Shown here: positions 26,407 to 35,445 of the stretch, in pieces
Numbering within the stretch: the first letter of the stretch is position 1
Layout of the letters: each line of letters begins with the position of its first letter
Source: an uncultured Oscillospiraceae bacterium
GTDB taxonomy: Bacteria > Bacillota > Clostridia > Oscillospirales > Oscillospiraceae
DNA length: 38,002 bases
Reading direction: 5' to 3'
Assembly: GCA_947626585.1 (NCBI GenBank)
Contig: CANQSU010000004.1
Location: 1-38,002 of the forward strand
Made by a program: the position numbers and the translations under genes
The notes under the pieces: generated by a model
What the model was told of the DNA's origin: nothing
The model's database searches: none
Seen by the model: only the letters and a program-made list of their open reading frames with translations

Positions 26407-26454
26407 GCTGTGTTTGTCAACAAGCGCCATATTTTTTCTCTGGAGGTAATGCAC

Positions 26455-26784
26455 ATGACCAATGAAGAGCTGAACACGGCATTATACAAAAAGATGTTTG
26501 CGGAGCAGGAGAAGTACAAAGAGTGGCTTCTTTCCCTGCCCCCGGATGAAATACTGAATCACGCCTATAAGTACACCAGCCGCGAGGACATTCTGTTGTC
26601 GTTGGAGGACAAAGACCTTACCAGCGCTCAGGCCAAAGCTCTTTTGAAGTCCCCCTGTCCTCTCACGGATGTGTTCAAGGATTGGGAGAAAAAAGAAACC
26701 GGCCACATGGATGATATATGGGAAACCGTGGAAAGCCGCGCCAATACCGTGATCGCCCGAGCCAAGGCCGGGCCGGAAAGGTAG
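26455..26784 (+). CDS. DUF3848-like protein
   Basis: MTNEELNTALYKKMFAEQEKYKEWLLSLPPDEILNHAYKYTSREDILLSLE; SD TGGAGG upstream; ORF-track start 26410 is probably too early. Confidence 0.75.
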   Translation: MTNEELNTALYKKMFAEQEKYKEWLLSLPPDEILNHAYKYTSREDILLSLEDKDLTSAQAKALLKSPCPLTDVFKDWEKKETGHMDDIWETVESRANTVIARAKAGPER

Positions 26785-26789
26785 GCGTT

Positions 26790-27743
26790 ATGCCATATAT
26801 TCCCCCCGCTGTCGTAGAGCAGGCCCGGAAGATGGACCTGCTCACCTATCTACGGAATTATGAGCCGGAGGAACTGGTGCCGTTCAGCCGGGACACCTAC
26901 TGCACCCGGACCCATGACAGCCTGAAAATCTCCAACGGCAAATGGTTTTGGTTCTCACGGGGCATTGGCGGCGCGTCAGCGCTGGACTATCTCATAAAGG
27001 TGAAAGGGATACCGTTCACGCAGGCGGTGGAGCAGATCGTCGGGATGGCAGCCGCACAGCCGTCATCTTATTTTGCACCCAAACGCCCCGCCGTCAAGGT
27101 ACTGCTCCTGCCCAGAGCCAGCCCATGTAACACCCATGCCGTGACCTATCTGACAGGCCGGGGCATTGACCCGGAGATCGTAGAGTTCTGCATCCGCACC
27201 GGGCGGCTCTACGAGAGTACGCCTCACCACAACGTCGTGTTCGTAGGCATGGACGAGGCCGGAAAGCCCCGGTACGCTAATCTGCGTGGCATCGGAACGG
27301 ACTTTATTGGCGAGGCCAACGGCAGCGACAAGCGCTACTCCTTCAACATCCCGGCCCAAGGTGAAAGCTCCACGCTCCACCTTTTTGAATCGGCCATTGA
27401 TCTGCTCTCCTATGCCACGCTGGTAAAGCGTGGCGGCCATGACTGGCGCGAGGATCACCTGCTCTCCCTCGCTGGGATATATGAATCCAGAAACAGCGTC
27501 CTCCCCCTGGCGCTCACACACTATCTGGATGGGCACCCGAATATCAGCCGCGTTGTCCTCCGGCTGGACAACGACCACAAGGGCCTCCTCGCGGCGCAGA
27601 CCATCCAGACCCAGCTTGCCAAACAGCGCTCCCTTCCCGCAGTCATCCGCTCTCCGCCCCGGGGCAAGGACTACAACGATTATCTGTGCATGACCCTGGG
27701 GCTGACCATCACCAAACGGCGCGATAAAACAAAAGAGCGGTGA
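26790..27743 (+). CDS. DUF3991/Toprim-like primase-related protein
   Basis: MPYIPPAVVEQARKMDLLTYLRNYEPEELVPFSRDTYCTRTHDSLKISNGKWFWFSRGIGGASALDYLIKVKGIPFTQAVEQIVG; Toprim-like RVVLRLDNDHKGLLAAQ. Confidence 0.85.
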   Translation: MPYIPPAVVEQARKMDLLTYLRNYEPEELVPFSRDTYCTRTHDSLKISNGKWFWFSRGIGGASALDYLIKVKGIPFTQAVEQIVGMAAAQPSSYFAPKRPAVKVLLLPRASPCNTHAVTYLTGRGIDPEIVEFCIRTGRLYESTPHHNVVFVGMDEAGKPRYANLRGIGTDFIGEANGSDKRYSFNIPAQGESSTLHLFESAIDLLSYATLVKRGGHDWREDHLLSLAGIYESRNSVLPLALTHYLDGHPNISRVVLRLDNDHKGLLAAQTIQTQLAKQRSLPAVIRSPPRGKDYNDYLCMTLGLTITKRRDKTKER

Positions 27744-27823
27744 AGCGACTGTACCGCTTGCAGACCGTTATCGAATATGATAGTATCATGACCATGATAT
27801 GATTTGGAAGTGATTATTTACAG

Positions 27824-28096
27824 ATGAAGCGTCACGGTCATTACTGCAAGGTGTGCGGCGAGTACAAGGCCAATGAAAAGTTCTCCGGGAAAGGTCATGC
27901 CGCCCATATATGCAAAGCCTGCGCCAAGCTCCCCCCGGAGGAAAAGGCGGAACAGATGGCCCTGCGCCGTTTGGAAAGCCTGCCGCCCCGGTTATCCAAG
28001 GCGGACATCGCGTGGCTGAAAAACCGCGTGAAGGACCGCCGCCCTGCTGTGCGCCAGATGGCTGAGATAATCTACGCCATCCGATTCCAAAAGTAA
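27824..28096 (+). CDS. Small zinc-ribbon protein
   Basis: HYCKVCGEYKANEKFSGKGHAAHICKACAKLP: two CxxC pairs. Confidence 0.75.
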   Translation: MKRHGHYCKVCGEYKANEKFSGKGHAAHICKACAKLPPEEKAEQMALRRLESLPPRLSKADIAWLKNRVKDRRPAVRQMAEIIYAIRFQK

Positions 28097-28119
28097 ATCA
28101 AATATATTATCGTATCACA

Positions 28120-28147
28120 AGCAGTCTGCAAAACGCGGGCTGCTTTT
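28120..28147 (+). terminator. Rho-independent terminator after the zinc-ribbon gene
   Basis: AGCAGTCTGC / AAAAC / GCGGGCTGCT, 10-bp stem with two wobbles, followed by TTT. Confidence 0.55.
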
Positions 28148-28181
28148 GCTATGCCCGGAAGAAAGAAGGTGGTTTTCATTA

Positions 28182-28358
28182 ATGGCAATAAAGACTCCGC
28201 GGCTCCAGCCGCTGCCCAGACCGTCCCGCTTCGTCTCTCGTGAAGAGTGGGCGTGGCTGTGCAAATACCGGCGCGAGGCCGCTTACGACGAGTACATGCG
28301 GGAACAGCGGGAGCGGTGGCTGTGGGAGCGTCCACACAGTCATGACAGAAGGAGTTGA
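28182..28358 (+). CDS. Small basic hypothetical protein
   Basis: MAIKTPRLQPLPRPSRFVSREEWAWLCKYRREAAYDEYMREQRERWLWERPHSHDRRS, coding-like, collinear with neighbours. Confidence 0.5.
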   Translation: MAIKTPRLQPLPRPSRFVSREEWAWLCKYRREAAYDEYMREQRERWLWERPHSHDRRS

Positions 28359-28362
28359 AGAA

Positions 28363-28695
28363 ATGCGTACAGAAAAACGGGCGTTATCCTGGGAGGAGTT
28401 TTTGAAGTCCGGCTATCAGGATAGTGACTATCGGTATCCCGACTTTGAAGGGACCTATGAGGCTGCCCTGGTCTGCAAACGCTGGGGCAAGAGGAACTGC
28501 CTGTTCGCGTACCTCGACTTGGAGGATGGCCGCAATATCCTGGCGGCAGCCTGGAGCGACAAGGGCTATCTGGGCCTTGCGGATATGCCCGTCGGTTCCC
28601 GTATCACAGTCACGTTCGTCCGCGCTTCAACGGGTAAAACCTACCTACGGAGCGTAGGACCGGCCAGCGGAGGAGGGGATGCTGTCATATCCTAA
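28363..28695 (+). CDS. Conserved hypothetical upstream of oriT/mobC
   Basis: MRTEKRALSWEEFLKSGYQDSDYRYPDFEGTYEAALVCKRWGKRNCLFAYLDLEDGR…; SD GAAGGAG. Confidence 0.65.
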   Translation: MRTEKRALSWEEFLKSGYQDSDYRYPDFEGTYEAALVCKRWGKRNCLFAYLDLEDGRNILAAAWSDKGYLGLADMPVGSRITVTFVRASTGKTYLRSVGPASGGGDAVIS

Positions 28696-28765
28696 CAAGC
28701 ATCGTGTTTTGGGGACAAAACACAGCTTGACAGGGGCGGTCCCCTGTAACCCCATACTACCCGAA
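28686..28765 (+). other. oriT: Candidate oriT
   Basis: Upstream of mobC-relaxase: IR1 GTGTTTTG-GGGA-CAAAACAC (28704-28723), IR2 ACAGGGG-CGGT-CCCCTGT (28730-28747), followed by AACCCCATACTACCC. Confidence 0.6.
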
Positions 28766-28773
28766 AGGAAGGA

Positions 28774-29112
28774 ATGCCAATGAGCAACAGAAACATTGAG
28801 ATCAAAGTCCGCCTCAACCGGAAGGAGGCGGAGGCCCTCGCCAAGCGCGTCAGGCGCAGCGGCCTGTCCCGCGAGGCGTATATCCGTCAGCTTATCAACG
28901 GTTTCGTGCCCCGCGACGCGCCCCCTCCTGACTACTACGGCATGATGCGCCAGCTCTACAAGATCGGAGTCAACCTAAACCAGATCGCCCAGAAGGCCCA
29001 TGTGCTGAATGTCATCGACGCGCCGCGGTACGACGCCGGGGTGCGCACGTTCGAGGATGCCGTGAAGACCATCACCAAGGCGGTGGTGCTGCCCATGCCT
29101 ATGGACCGGTGA
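28774..29112 (+). CDS. mobC: MobC-family relaxosome accessory protein
   Basis: IEIKVRLNRKEAEALAKRVRRSGLSREAYIRQLINGFVP…YKIGVNLNQIAQKAHV. Confidence 0.9.
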   Translation: MPMSNRNIEIKVRLNRKEAEALAKRVRRSGLSREAYIRQLINGFVPRDAPPPDYYGMMRQLYKIGVNLNQIAQKAHVLNVIDAPRYDAGVRTFEDAVKTITKAVVLPMPMDR

Positions 29113-29115
29113 TAA

Positions 29116-30549
29116 ATGGCCACCACTTCTCTCTGGCGGGTGAATGGCTGGCTGGGCAAGGTGGTCATCTATGTGGAAAACCCGGACAAGACAGAGAACC
29201 CTGCCTTTTATAAAAAAGAGAACATGACGGCCCGGCAGACGCAGGAACTGGATGATGTGATCGCATATGCCGTCAACAGCAAAAAGACGCAGATGGAGGA
29301 ATCCGATGAGATCCTCCATCAATTCGTTTCCGGCGTCAACTGCTCACCCAGCACAGCCAGAGATGAGATGATGGCGGTCAAGCGCCGTTTCGGGAAAGAG
29401 ACCGGCACCGTGGCCTATCACGGCTATCAGTCCTTCGCCCCCGGCGAGGCCACGCCGGAGATCGTTCACGAGATCGGCGTGAAGCTGGCCCAGCGGCTCT
29501 GGGGAGACCGGTATCAGGTGCTTGTTGCCACCCATTTGGACAAGGCCAACCACCTGCACAACCATTTTCTGCTCAACACGGTGTCCTTTGTGGACGGCAA
29601 GAAATACTACCGGTCAGCGCAGGACTACCAGCGAATGAAAGATGTGTCCGATCAGCTATGCCGGGAATACGGCCTGTCCGTCATTGAACACAGTCAATCC
29701 GGGAGGACCAAGCAGTACGCCGAGTGGAAGGCTGAGCAGGAGCAGCGCCCCACCTGGCGCGGCCTCATCCAAGCCGACGTGGACGAGGCCATCCGGCAGT
29801 CCATGACCGAGCGGCAATTCTTTGACGCCCTCCGCAGAAAGGGCTACGAGGTGAAGCATGGCAAGGACATCTCCGTCCGACCGCCCGGTAAGCCACGCTT
29901 CGTCCGCCTCATGCGGAACTTTGGCGAGGATTACTCTCTGGACATGATACGCCGCCGTATCCTGGCCCAGAGCCGCCCGGAGCGTCCCCGGCAGATGCAA
30001 GAGGAAACGCCGCCTAAAAAGTATCATGTTCGGGGAAAGCCGGTACGCAGAAAAGCCACCGGATTTCGCGCTCTGTATTTCCATTACTGTTATCTGCTGG
30101 GCGTCTATCCAAAAAAGCGCAGGGCCACCGTGAAAGACCTCCACTTTCTTCTCCGGGAGGACCTCATCAAACTGGAGGCCATCACCCAGGAGGCAAGGCT
30201 GCTCGCCAGGCGCCATATCGACACCGCCGAGCAGCTTTCTTCGTATAAGGCAGACGTGGAGGCCAGGATCGGAGCTGTGACCGCCGAGAGAAAAGAGTTG
30301 TACCGGGCACAGCGTACTGTCTCCGTGAGATCGGACCCGGAGCGGCGGGCGCAGGTCAAAGCCCAGGTAGCCGCCATGTCCAGGGAATTGTCCGATTTGA
30401 GGAAGGAGGCGCGCCTATGTGACGGCATCGCGGACCGGTCCGGCGTGATGCTGCAAAAGCTCCAGGCCGTCCGGGAGGACGAGAAAACCAAAGGAAAGGA
30501 GAACAAACGAGATGAACACATCCGGCGACGCGGCAGAACAGGTCGTTAG
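29116..30549 (+). CDS. MobA/VirD2-like relaxase
   Basis: GYQSFAPGEATPEIVHEIGVKLAQRLWGDRYQVLVATHLDKANHLHNHFLLNTVSFVDGKKYY: relaxase His motif. Confidence 0.95.
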   Translation: MATTSLWRVNGWLGKVVIYVENPDKTENPAFYKKENMTARQTQELDDVIAYAVNSKKTQMEESDEILHQFVSGVNCSPSTARDEMMAVKRRFGKETGTVAYHGYQSFAPGEATPEIVHEIGVKLAQRLWGDRYQVLVATHLDKANHLHNHFLLNTVSFVDGKKYYRSAQDYQRMKDVSDQLCREYGLSVIEHSQSGRTKQYAEWKAEQEQRPTWRGLIQADVDEAIRQSMTERQFFDALRRKGYEVKHGKDISVRPPGKPRFVRLMRNFGEDYSLDMIRRRILAQSRPERPRQMQEETPPKKYHVRGKPVRRKATGFRALYFHYCYLLGVYPKKRRATVKDLHFLLREDLIKLEAITQEARLLARRHIDTAEQLSSYKADVEARIGAVTAERKELYRAQRTVSVRSDPERRAQVKAQVAAMSRELSDLRKEARLCDGIADRSGVMLQKLQAVREDEKTKGKENKRDEHIRRRGRTGR

Positions 30550-31300
30550 GCTCAGTCTGGAGGGAACGGAAGTGGCCCTGCGGCTGACCGGCTCCGCCGC
30601 CAAGAATATCGCCGCCGCCATCTACACCGTTCTGAAAAACAAGGACAAAAACAAGACCAAAGGCCGCCAGCGCCTGTCTGCCATGCTCAAAAGCGGCAAG
30701 CCCTTAAAGGTGTTCACCGTCAGGGCGGACCAGCTCAAACAGTTCGCTTCGGAGGCCAAACGCTACGGCGTGGTCTACTGCGCCCTGCAGGAGAAGAACC
30801 ACTCCACGGACGGCATGGTGGATGTGATGGTCCGGGCCGAGGACGCCTCCAAGATCGACCGGATCGTGGAGCGGTTCAAGCTGTCCACGGTCGATACGGT
30901 CTCCATCAAGCAGGACATTGAGCAGTCCAGAGCAGAGCAGGAGACAGCTCCGCCGCCCAAGGAGCATACACGCCCACCCAAAAACGCGGACGAGGCGCTG
31001 GTAGATGAAATGCTCGCCCCCATCCAGCGGGAGGGGAATACCAGCCCAAACCCTACCGCCTCCCGGACGGGAAATACGTCTCCGTCCGCGCCTACCTCAA
31101 AGAGCGCCGAGGGTACGGTTAAGGACCGCCCCTCCGTCCGGGAGGCGCTGCGCCAGATACAGACCCGCCGGCAGCGGCAGGCGCCGGACACCCCCTTCCG
31201 GGAGGAACCCATCACGCCCGCCACGGACACAGCGCCCCGCGCTGCCGTTCACCAGCAGCCCAAGCATCTCAAAAAATCTGCAAAATATAAGGAGAGATGA
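30512..31300 (+). CDS. PcfB/DUF3801-family protein
   Basis: EQVVRLSLEGTEVALRLTGSAAKNIAAAIYTVLKNKDKNKTKGRQRLSAMLKSGKPLKVFTVRADQLKQFASEAKRYGVVYCALQ; overlaps relaxase by 38 nt. Confidence 0.85.
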   Translation: MNTSGDAAEQVVRLSLEGTEVALRLTGSAAKNIAAAIYTVLKNKDKNKTKGRQRLSAMLKSGKPLKVFTVRADQLKQFASEAKRYGVVYCALQEKNHSTDGMVDVMVRAEDASKIDRIVERFKLSTVDTVSIKQDIEQSRAEQETAPPPKEHTRPPKNADEALVDEMLAPIQREGNTSPNPTASRTGNTSPSAPTSKSAEGTVKDRPSVREALRQIQTRRQRQAPDTPFREEPITPATDTAPRAAVHQQPKHLKKSAKYKER

Positions 31301-31303
31301 CCC

Positions 31304-32194
31304 ATGAACAACTATGACGACCTCTTTACCTCCGGCGAGGATTTCCGCGAGACGCCCTTTGACAAGGACGCCTGGGCGGAAAAAAAGCAGGCCGAGCGTC
31401 AGGCCGTGTACGAAATGGCGGACGACACCGCCGTGGCCGTCAGCAAGGACGGACCGTACTACCAGCAGTATCTGGATACCCAGGCCCGGTTCCCCAGCTA
31501 CTCCGTGACCAACACGCTGCTCATCATGGCCCAGAATCCCGACGCCACACGGCTCCGGGACTTCGACAGCTGGAAGGACCTGGGCGCGTCCATCAAGAAA
31601 GGCGAGCAGGGTATCTCCATTCTGGAGCCGGGCGCGGAATATGCCCGTGAGGACGGCACCACCGGCACGTCCTACAACGTGAAAAAGGTGTTCGACATCT
31701 CCCAGACCACGGCCCGTTCCCGCCCCCAGCCCCAGACCAAGGTGGACGACCGGACGCTGCTCACCGCCCTCATCCACAAGGCTCCCGTGCCCATGAAGAT
31801 GGTGGACGAGCTGCCCGGAAACAGCGTCGCCCTCTATGACAACGATCAGCAGGTCATCTTTGTGCGCCGGGGCATGGACGCCTATGATCTGTTCCGGGGC
31901 GTCAGCAAGGAACTGGCCCACGCGGAGATAGCCAGGAGCCGGGAGAATTATACGCGCAGCGAGGCCAGCTTCGCCGCCTACTCCGCATCTTATATCCTCT
32001 GCAAGCAGAACAATGTTCCCACCGAGGGCTTCTACAGCTTCAATGTTCTGCCCACGGGTCTTGCGGAGAAAACGCCCCAGGAGCTGCGCGGCGTCCTCTC
32101 CGAGATCCACGATACCGCCAGCAGCATCTCCAACCGTATGTATCGAGTGCTGGAGCAGGCCAAAGCCCCTCGCGTGGCGGAGCAGGAGCGGTGA
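31304..32194 (+). CDS. ArdC/LtrC-like antirestriction-type protein
   Basis: FPSYSVTNTLLIMAQNPDATRLRDFDSWKDLGASIKKGEQGISILEP (ArdC N-terminal-like); degenerate VSKELAHAEIA. Confidence 0.75.
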   Translation: MNNYDDLFTSGEDFRETPFDKDAWAEKKQAERQAVYEMADDTAVAVSKDGPYYQQYLDTQARFPSYSVTNTLLIMAQNPDATRLRDFDSWKDLGASIKKGEQGISILEPGAEYAREDGTTGTSYNVKKVFDISQTTARSRPQPQTKVDDRTLLTALIHKAPVPMKMVDELPGNSVALYDNDQQVIFVRRGMDAYDLFRGVSKELAHAEIARSRENYTRSEASFAAYSASYILCKQNNVPTEGFYSFNVLPTGLAEKTPQELRGVLSEIHDTASSISNRMYRVLEQAKAPRVAEQER

Positions 32195-32197
32195 CGT

Positions 32198-32389
32198 ATG
32201 GGCAAGGTGGAACGCCGTATCCTGGCGATGGATGAGATCGACCGCGGCGTGGTCATCAACGCCCTCAACGACAAGCGCAACGCCATGATCGAGGCCGGGC
32301 AGTCCACCGAGGATGTGGACGACGTGCTTTTGAAAGCCATCGACGCGCCGGTTAAAAGGGTAAGGTGCCGGGAAGATGAGGCCAGATAA
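32198..32389 (+). CDS. Small conserved ICE protein
   Basis: MGKVERRILAMDEIDRGVVINALNDKRNAMIEAGQSTEDVDDVLLKAIDAP…; between ardC-like gene and virD4. Confidence 0.7.
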   Translation: MGKVERRILAMDEIDRGVVINALNDKRNAMIEAGQSTEDVDDVLLKAIDAPVKRVRCREDEAR

Positions 32390-34229
32390 ACGGACAGCCC
32401 TTGCCGTTCCCTGTGTGCTGGGCGTCATCCCCGTGGTGTGGCTGGGGCTGCTCATAGCCCCAGCCGTGTCGGGCGGCATCCCGGAGATCATCCGGCAGTT
32501 CCCCGCCATGATGGACGCGCCGTTCTATATATCGCTGTGTGAGGACAGTCTGAAAACTGTCCTCATCTTCTTATTTATATATGGAATGGCCATCGGCGTC
32601 TGCCTGTCCAGCCGGCGCAATTATCGCCGCCGGGAGGAACACGGCTCCGCCAGGTGGGGCGATGCCAGAGCGATATGTAAAAAATATCAGGCGAAGCGTT
32701 TTGTGGACAACAAGATATTTACTCAAAACGTGCGCATGAGCCTGGACGGACGAAAGCACCGGCGCAATCTGAATACCCTGTGCGTGGGCGGCAGCGGCGC
32801 GGGCAAAACGAGGTTTTACGGGAAAGTCAACCTCTACAATGCCAGCGGTAAGGTCAGTTATGTTTGCCTGGATCCAAAGGGCGAGCTTTTGCGGGACGCC
32901 GGGAATCTCCTGTTGGCCAGAGGCTACGATGTGCGGGTGCTGGACCTGCTGAATATGGAAAAGAGCCACTGCTACAATCCCTTTGTATATCTCCGGGACG
33001 ACAACGATGTGCAGCGGCTCGTGACCAATCTGTTCAAAGCCACCACGCCCAAGGGCAGCCAGTCCCAGGACCCCTTCTGGGACACCGCCGCCTCCATGCT
33101 TCTGCTGGCCCTCATTTTCTTTTTGAAGTATGAGGCACCCCCGGATGAGCAGAACTTTCCTATGGTCATGGAGATGCTCCGGGCGGCGGAGGTACGGGAG
33201 GAGGACGAGGGCTATCAGTCCCCGCTGGACGAACTGTTTGAGCGGCTGGAAATGCGGGAGCCGGACCACATCGCCGTCAAGTATTACAAGAACTACCGCT
33301 CCGGCAGCGCCAAGACCCTCAAATCCATCCAGATCACCCTGGCCTCCCGGCTGGAGAAGTTCAATCTGGAGAGCCTGTCGGCCCTCACCATCACGGACGA
33401 GCTGGACCTGCCCAGTCTGGGTGAGAAGCCCGTGGCCCTGTTCGCCCTCATCCCGGACAACGATACCAGCTTCAATTTCCTGGTGAGCCTGCTCTACACC
33501 CAGCTTTTCCAGCAGCTCTTTTATGTAGCGGACCGTAAGTACGGCGGGGCGCTCCCCGTGCCCGTCCACTTCCTCATGGACGAGTTTGCCAACGTGTCCC
33601 TGCCGGACGATTTTGATAAGATCCTGGCCGTCATGCGGTCCCGGCAGGTGTTCGTGTCCATCATCATCCAGAACATCGCCCAGCTCAAAGCCCTGTTTGA
33701 AAAGCAATGGGAGGGCATCATCGGCAACTGCGACGAATTTCTGTATTTGGGCGGCAACGAGATGGCGACCCATGAGTACGTCTCCAAATTGCTGGGGAAA
33801 GAGACCATTGATACGAACACCTACGGCCAGAGCCGGGGGCGGAGCGGCAGCTATTCCACCAACTGGCAGATCAGCGGACGGGAGCTGCTGGACGCCGCCG
33901 AGGTGCGGATGCTGGATAACCGCTTCGCCCTGCTGTTCATCCGGGGCGAGCGCCCCATTCTGGATGAGAAGTACGACATTCTCAAGCACCCCAACGTGGC
34001 GCTGTCCGCAGACGGCAAGGCCCCGCCCTATGAACACGGCGGGACGGATAACGCCGTCGCCACCATTTCCCTCACGGCAGGATCGGGCCGGGATACCGAG
34101 CTGTCCGAGCTGCCCGATACCGAGTATGAGCTTCTTTCCGACGAGGAGATAGAGGCTCAATTTTTATTGAATCAGGAGGATACCCATGAAAGAACCCAAA
34201 AACACCCTCAACACGCCTACGCTGGCTGA
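32376..34229 (+). CDS. virD4: VirD4/TraG-like coupling protein (CD1115 family)
   Basis: CVGGSGAGKTRFYGKVNLY Walker A; YVCLDPKGELLRDAGNLL; FLMDEFANVSLPDDFDKILAVMRSRQVFVSIIIQNIAQL. Confidence 0.95.
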   Translation: MRPDKRTALAVPCVLGVIPVVWLGLLIAPAVSGGIPEIIRQFPAMMDAPFYISLCEDSLKTVLIFLFIYGMAIGVCLSSRRNYRRREEHGSARWGDARAICKKYQAKRFVDNKIFTQNVRMSLDGRKHRRNLNTLCVGGSGAGKTRFYGKVNLYNASGKVSYVCLDPKGELLRDAGNLLLARGYDVRVLDLLNMEKSHCYNPFVYLRDDNDVQRLVTNLFKATTPKGSQSQDPFWDTAASMLLLALIFFLKYEAPPDEQNFPMVMEMLRAAEVREEDEGYQSPLDELFERLEMREPDHIAVKYYKNYRSGSAKTLKSIQITLASRLEKFNLESLSALTITDELDLPSLGEKPVALFALIPDNDTSFNFLVSLLYTQLFQQLFYVADRKYGGALPVPVHFLMDEFANVSLPDDFDKILAVMRSRQVFVSIIIQNIAQLKALFEKQWEGIIGNCDEFLYLGGNEMATHEYVSKLLGKETIDTNTYGQSRGRSGSYSTNWQISGRELLDAAEVRMLDNRFALLFIRGERPILDEKYDILKHPNVALSADGKAPPYEHGGTDNAVATISLTAGSGRDTELSELPDTEYELLSDEEIEAQFLLNQEDTHERTQKHPQHAYAG

Positions 34230-34530
34230 CCGGCTGAAGCGGGGCTACCGGCTCTACTGCGTAGCCGTCATCGTGTTCGCCATGACAGTCTGCTGCTCCG
34301 TCACCGCGCTGGCGGACGGCGACCCCATCACCGTGGTGAACAATCTGTCCACTTTCATCTTCGGCCTGATCCGGGCCGTGGGCCTCATTCTGCTGGGCTG
34401 GGGCATCGTCCAGGTGGGCCTCTCCCTCCAGTCCCACGACCCCAGCCAGCGGAGCAACGGCTTTCTCACTCTCGCCGGCGGTATAATTATCACCTTTTCT
34501 AAAGAGATTCTCGATCTCATCACCGGCTGA
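34186..34530 (+). CDS. Maff2-family small membrane protein
   Basis: Two hydrophobic segments; FIFGLIRAVGLILLGWGIVQVGLSLQSHDPSQRSNGFLTLAGGIIITFSKEILDLI; overlaps virD4 by 44 nt. Confidence 0.85.
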   Translation: MKEPKNTLNTPTLADRLKRGYRLYCVAVIVFAMTVCCSVTALADGDPITVVNNLSTFIFGLIRAVGLILLGWGIVQVGLSLQSHDPSQRSNGFLTLAGGIIITFSKEILDLITG

Positions 34531-34544
34531 CACATTCCCAAACG

Positions 34545-34569
34545 GCGGCGGGGCGCTATGCCCCGCCGC
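34545..34569. terminator. GC-rich intercistronic hairpin between Maff2 and virB6
   Basis: GCGGCGGGGC-GCTAT-GCCCCGCCGC, perfect 10-bp stem; no U tract. Confidence 0.6.
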
Positions 34570-34592
34570 TGTGCGAAAGGAGGGCTTGAAAC

Positions 34593-35429
34593 GTGTCTGA
34601 CAACTGGGTCGTTCAAAACCTTGAACGCGCCCTGAACACCTGGAATGAAAAGCTGGCGGAGATCTGGCAGCTCGTCACACAGTCCCCGGAGACTTTCAAG
34701 GGCGGCACCATCTGGAATGTGATCGTCACCATCAACGGTGCGCTGCAGGCCGTGGGCCTTGCTCTGCTGGTGCTGTTTTTCGTGGTGGGCGTGATGAAAA
34801 CCTGCGGCAGCTTCGCGGAGGTGAAAAAGCCCGAACACGCCGTAAAGCTGTTCGTGCGCTTCGCCATCGCCAAAGGCGTCATCACCTACGGACTGGAGCT
34901 GATGTCGGCGCTGTTTCGCATCATCCAGGGCGTCGTGTCCACCATTATGAACACTGCCGGCTTTGGCACGGTGCAGCAAACCGTATTGCCGCAGGAGATC
35001 GTCACCGCCGTGGAGGACTGCGGCTTTTTTGAGAGCATCCCCCTCTGGGCGGTCACGCTCATAGGCGGCCTGTTCGTCACGGTGCTGTCCTTCGTGATGA
35101 TCCTCAGCGTATACGGGCGATTCTTCCGTCTGTACCTCTACACCGCCATCGCGCCGGTGCCCCTGTCGTCCTTCGCCGGGGAGCCGTCCCAGCAGGTGGG
35201 CAAGAGCTTCATCAAGTCATACGCCGCCGTCTGTCTGGAGGGCGCGATCATCGTCCTCGCCTGCATCATCTTCTCCCTGTTCACATCGTCTCCGCCCGTG
35301 GTGGACCCGGACGCGGCGGCGGTCACAATGGTATGGAGCTATGTGGGCGAGCTTGTCTTTAATATGCTCATCCTCGTGGGCGCGGTCAAAATGGCCGACC
35401 GTGTGGTCCGCGAGATGATGGGCCTGTGA
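34593..35429 (+). CDS. VirB6/TrbL-like conjugal transfer membrane protein
   Basis: GTG start with AAAGGAGG; multiple TM segments; YGRFFRLYLYTAIAPVPLSSFAGEPSQQVGKSFIKSYAAVCLEGAIIVLAC. Confidence 0.9.
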   Translation: MSDNWVVQNLERALNTWNEKLAEIWQLVTQSPETFKGGTIWNVIVTINGALQAVGLALLVLFFVVGVMKTCGSFAEVKKPEHAVKLFVRFAIAKGVITYGLELMSALFRIIQGVVSTIMNTAGFGTVQQTVLPQEIVTAVEDCGFFESIPLWAVTLIGGLFVTVLSFVMILSVYGRFFRLYLYTAIAPVPLSSFAGEPSQQVGKSFIKSYAAVCLEGAIIVLACIIFSLFTSSPPVVDPDAAAVTMVWSYVGELVFNMLILVGAVKMADRVVREMMGL

Positions 35430-35445
35430 GAAAGGAAGATTATTT

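Noticed and set aside
31097-32509. 470-aa antisense ORF spanning PcfB/ArdC-like genes
   Set aside because: Crosses several supported + strand genes; low-complexity product.
32571-34160. 529-aa antisense ORF opposite virD4
   Set aside because: Shadow of a clear VirD4 ATPase gene.
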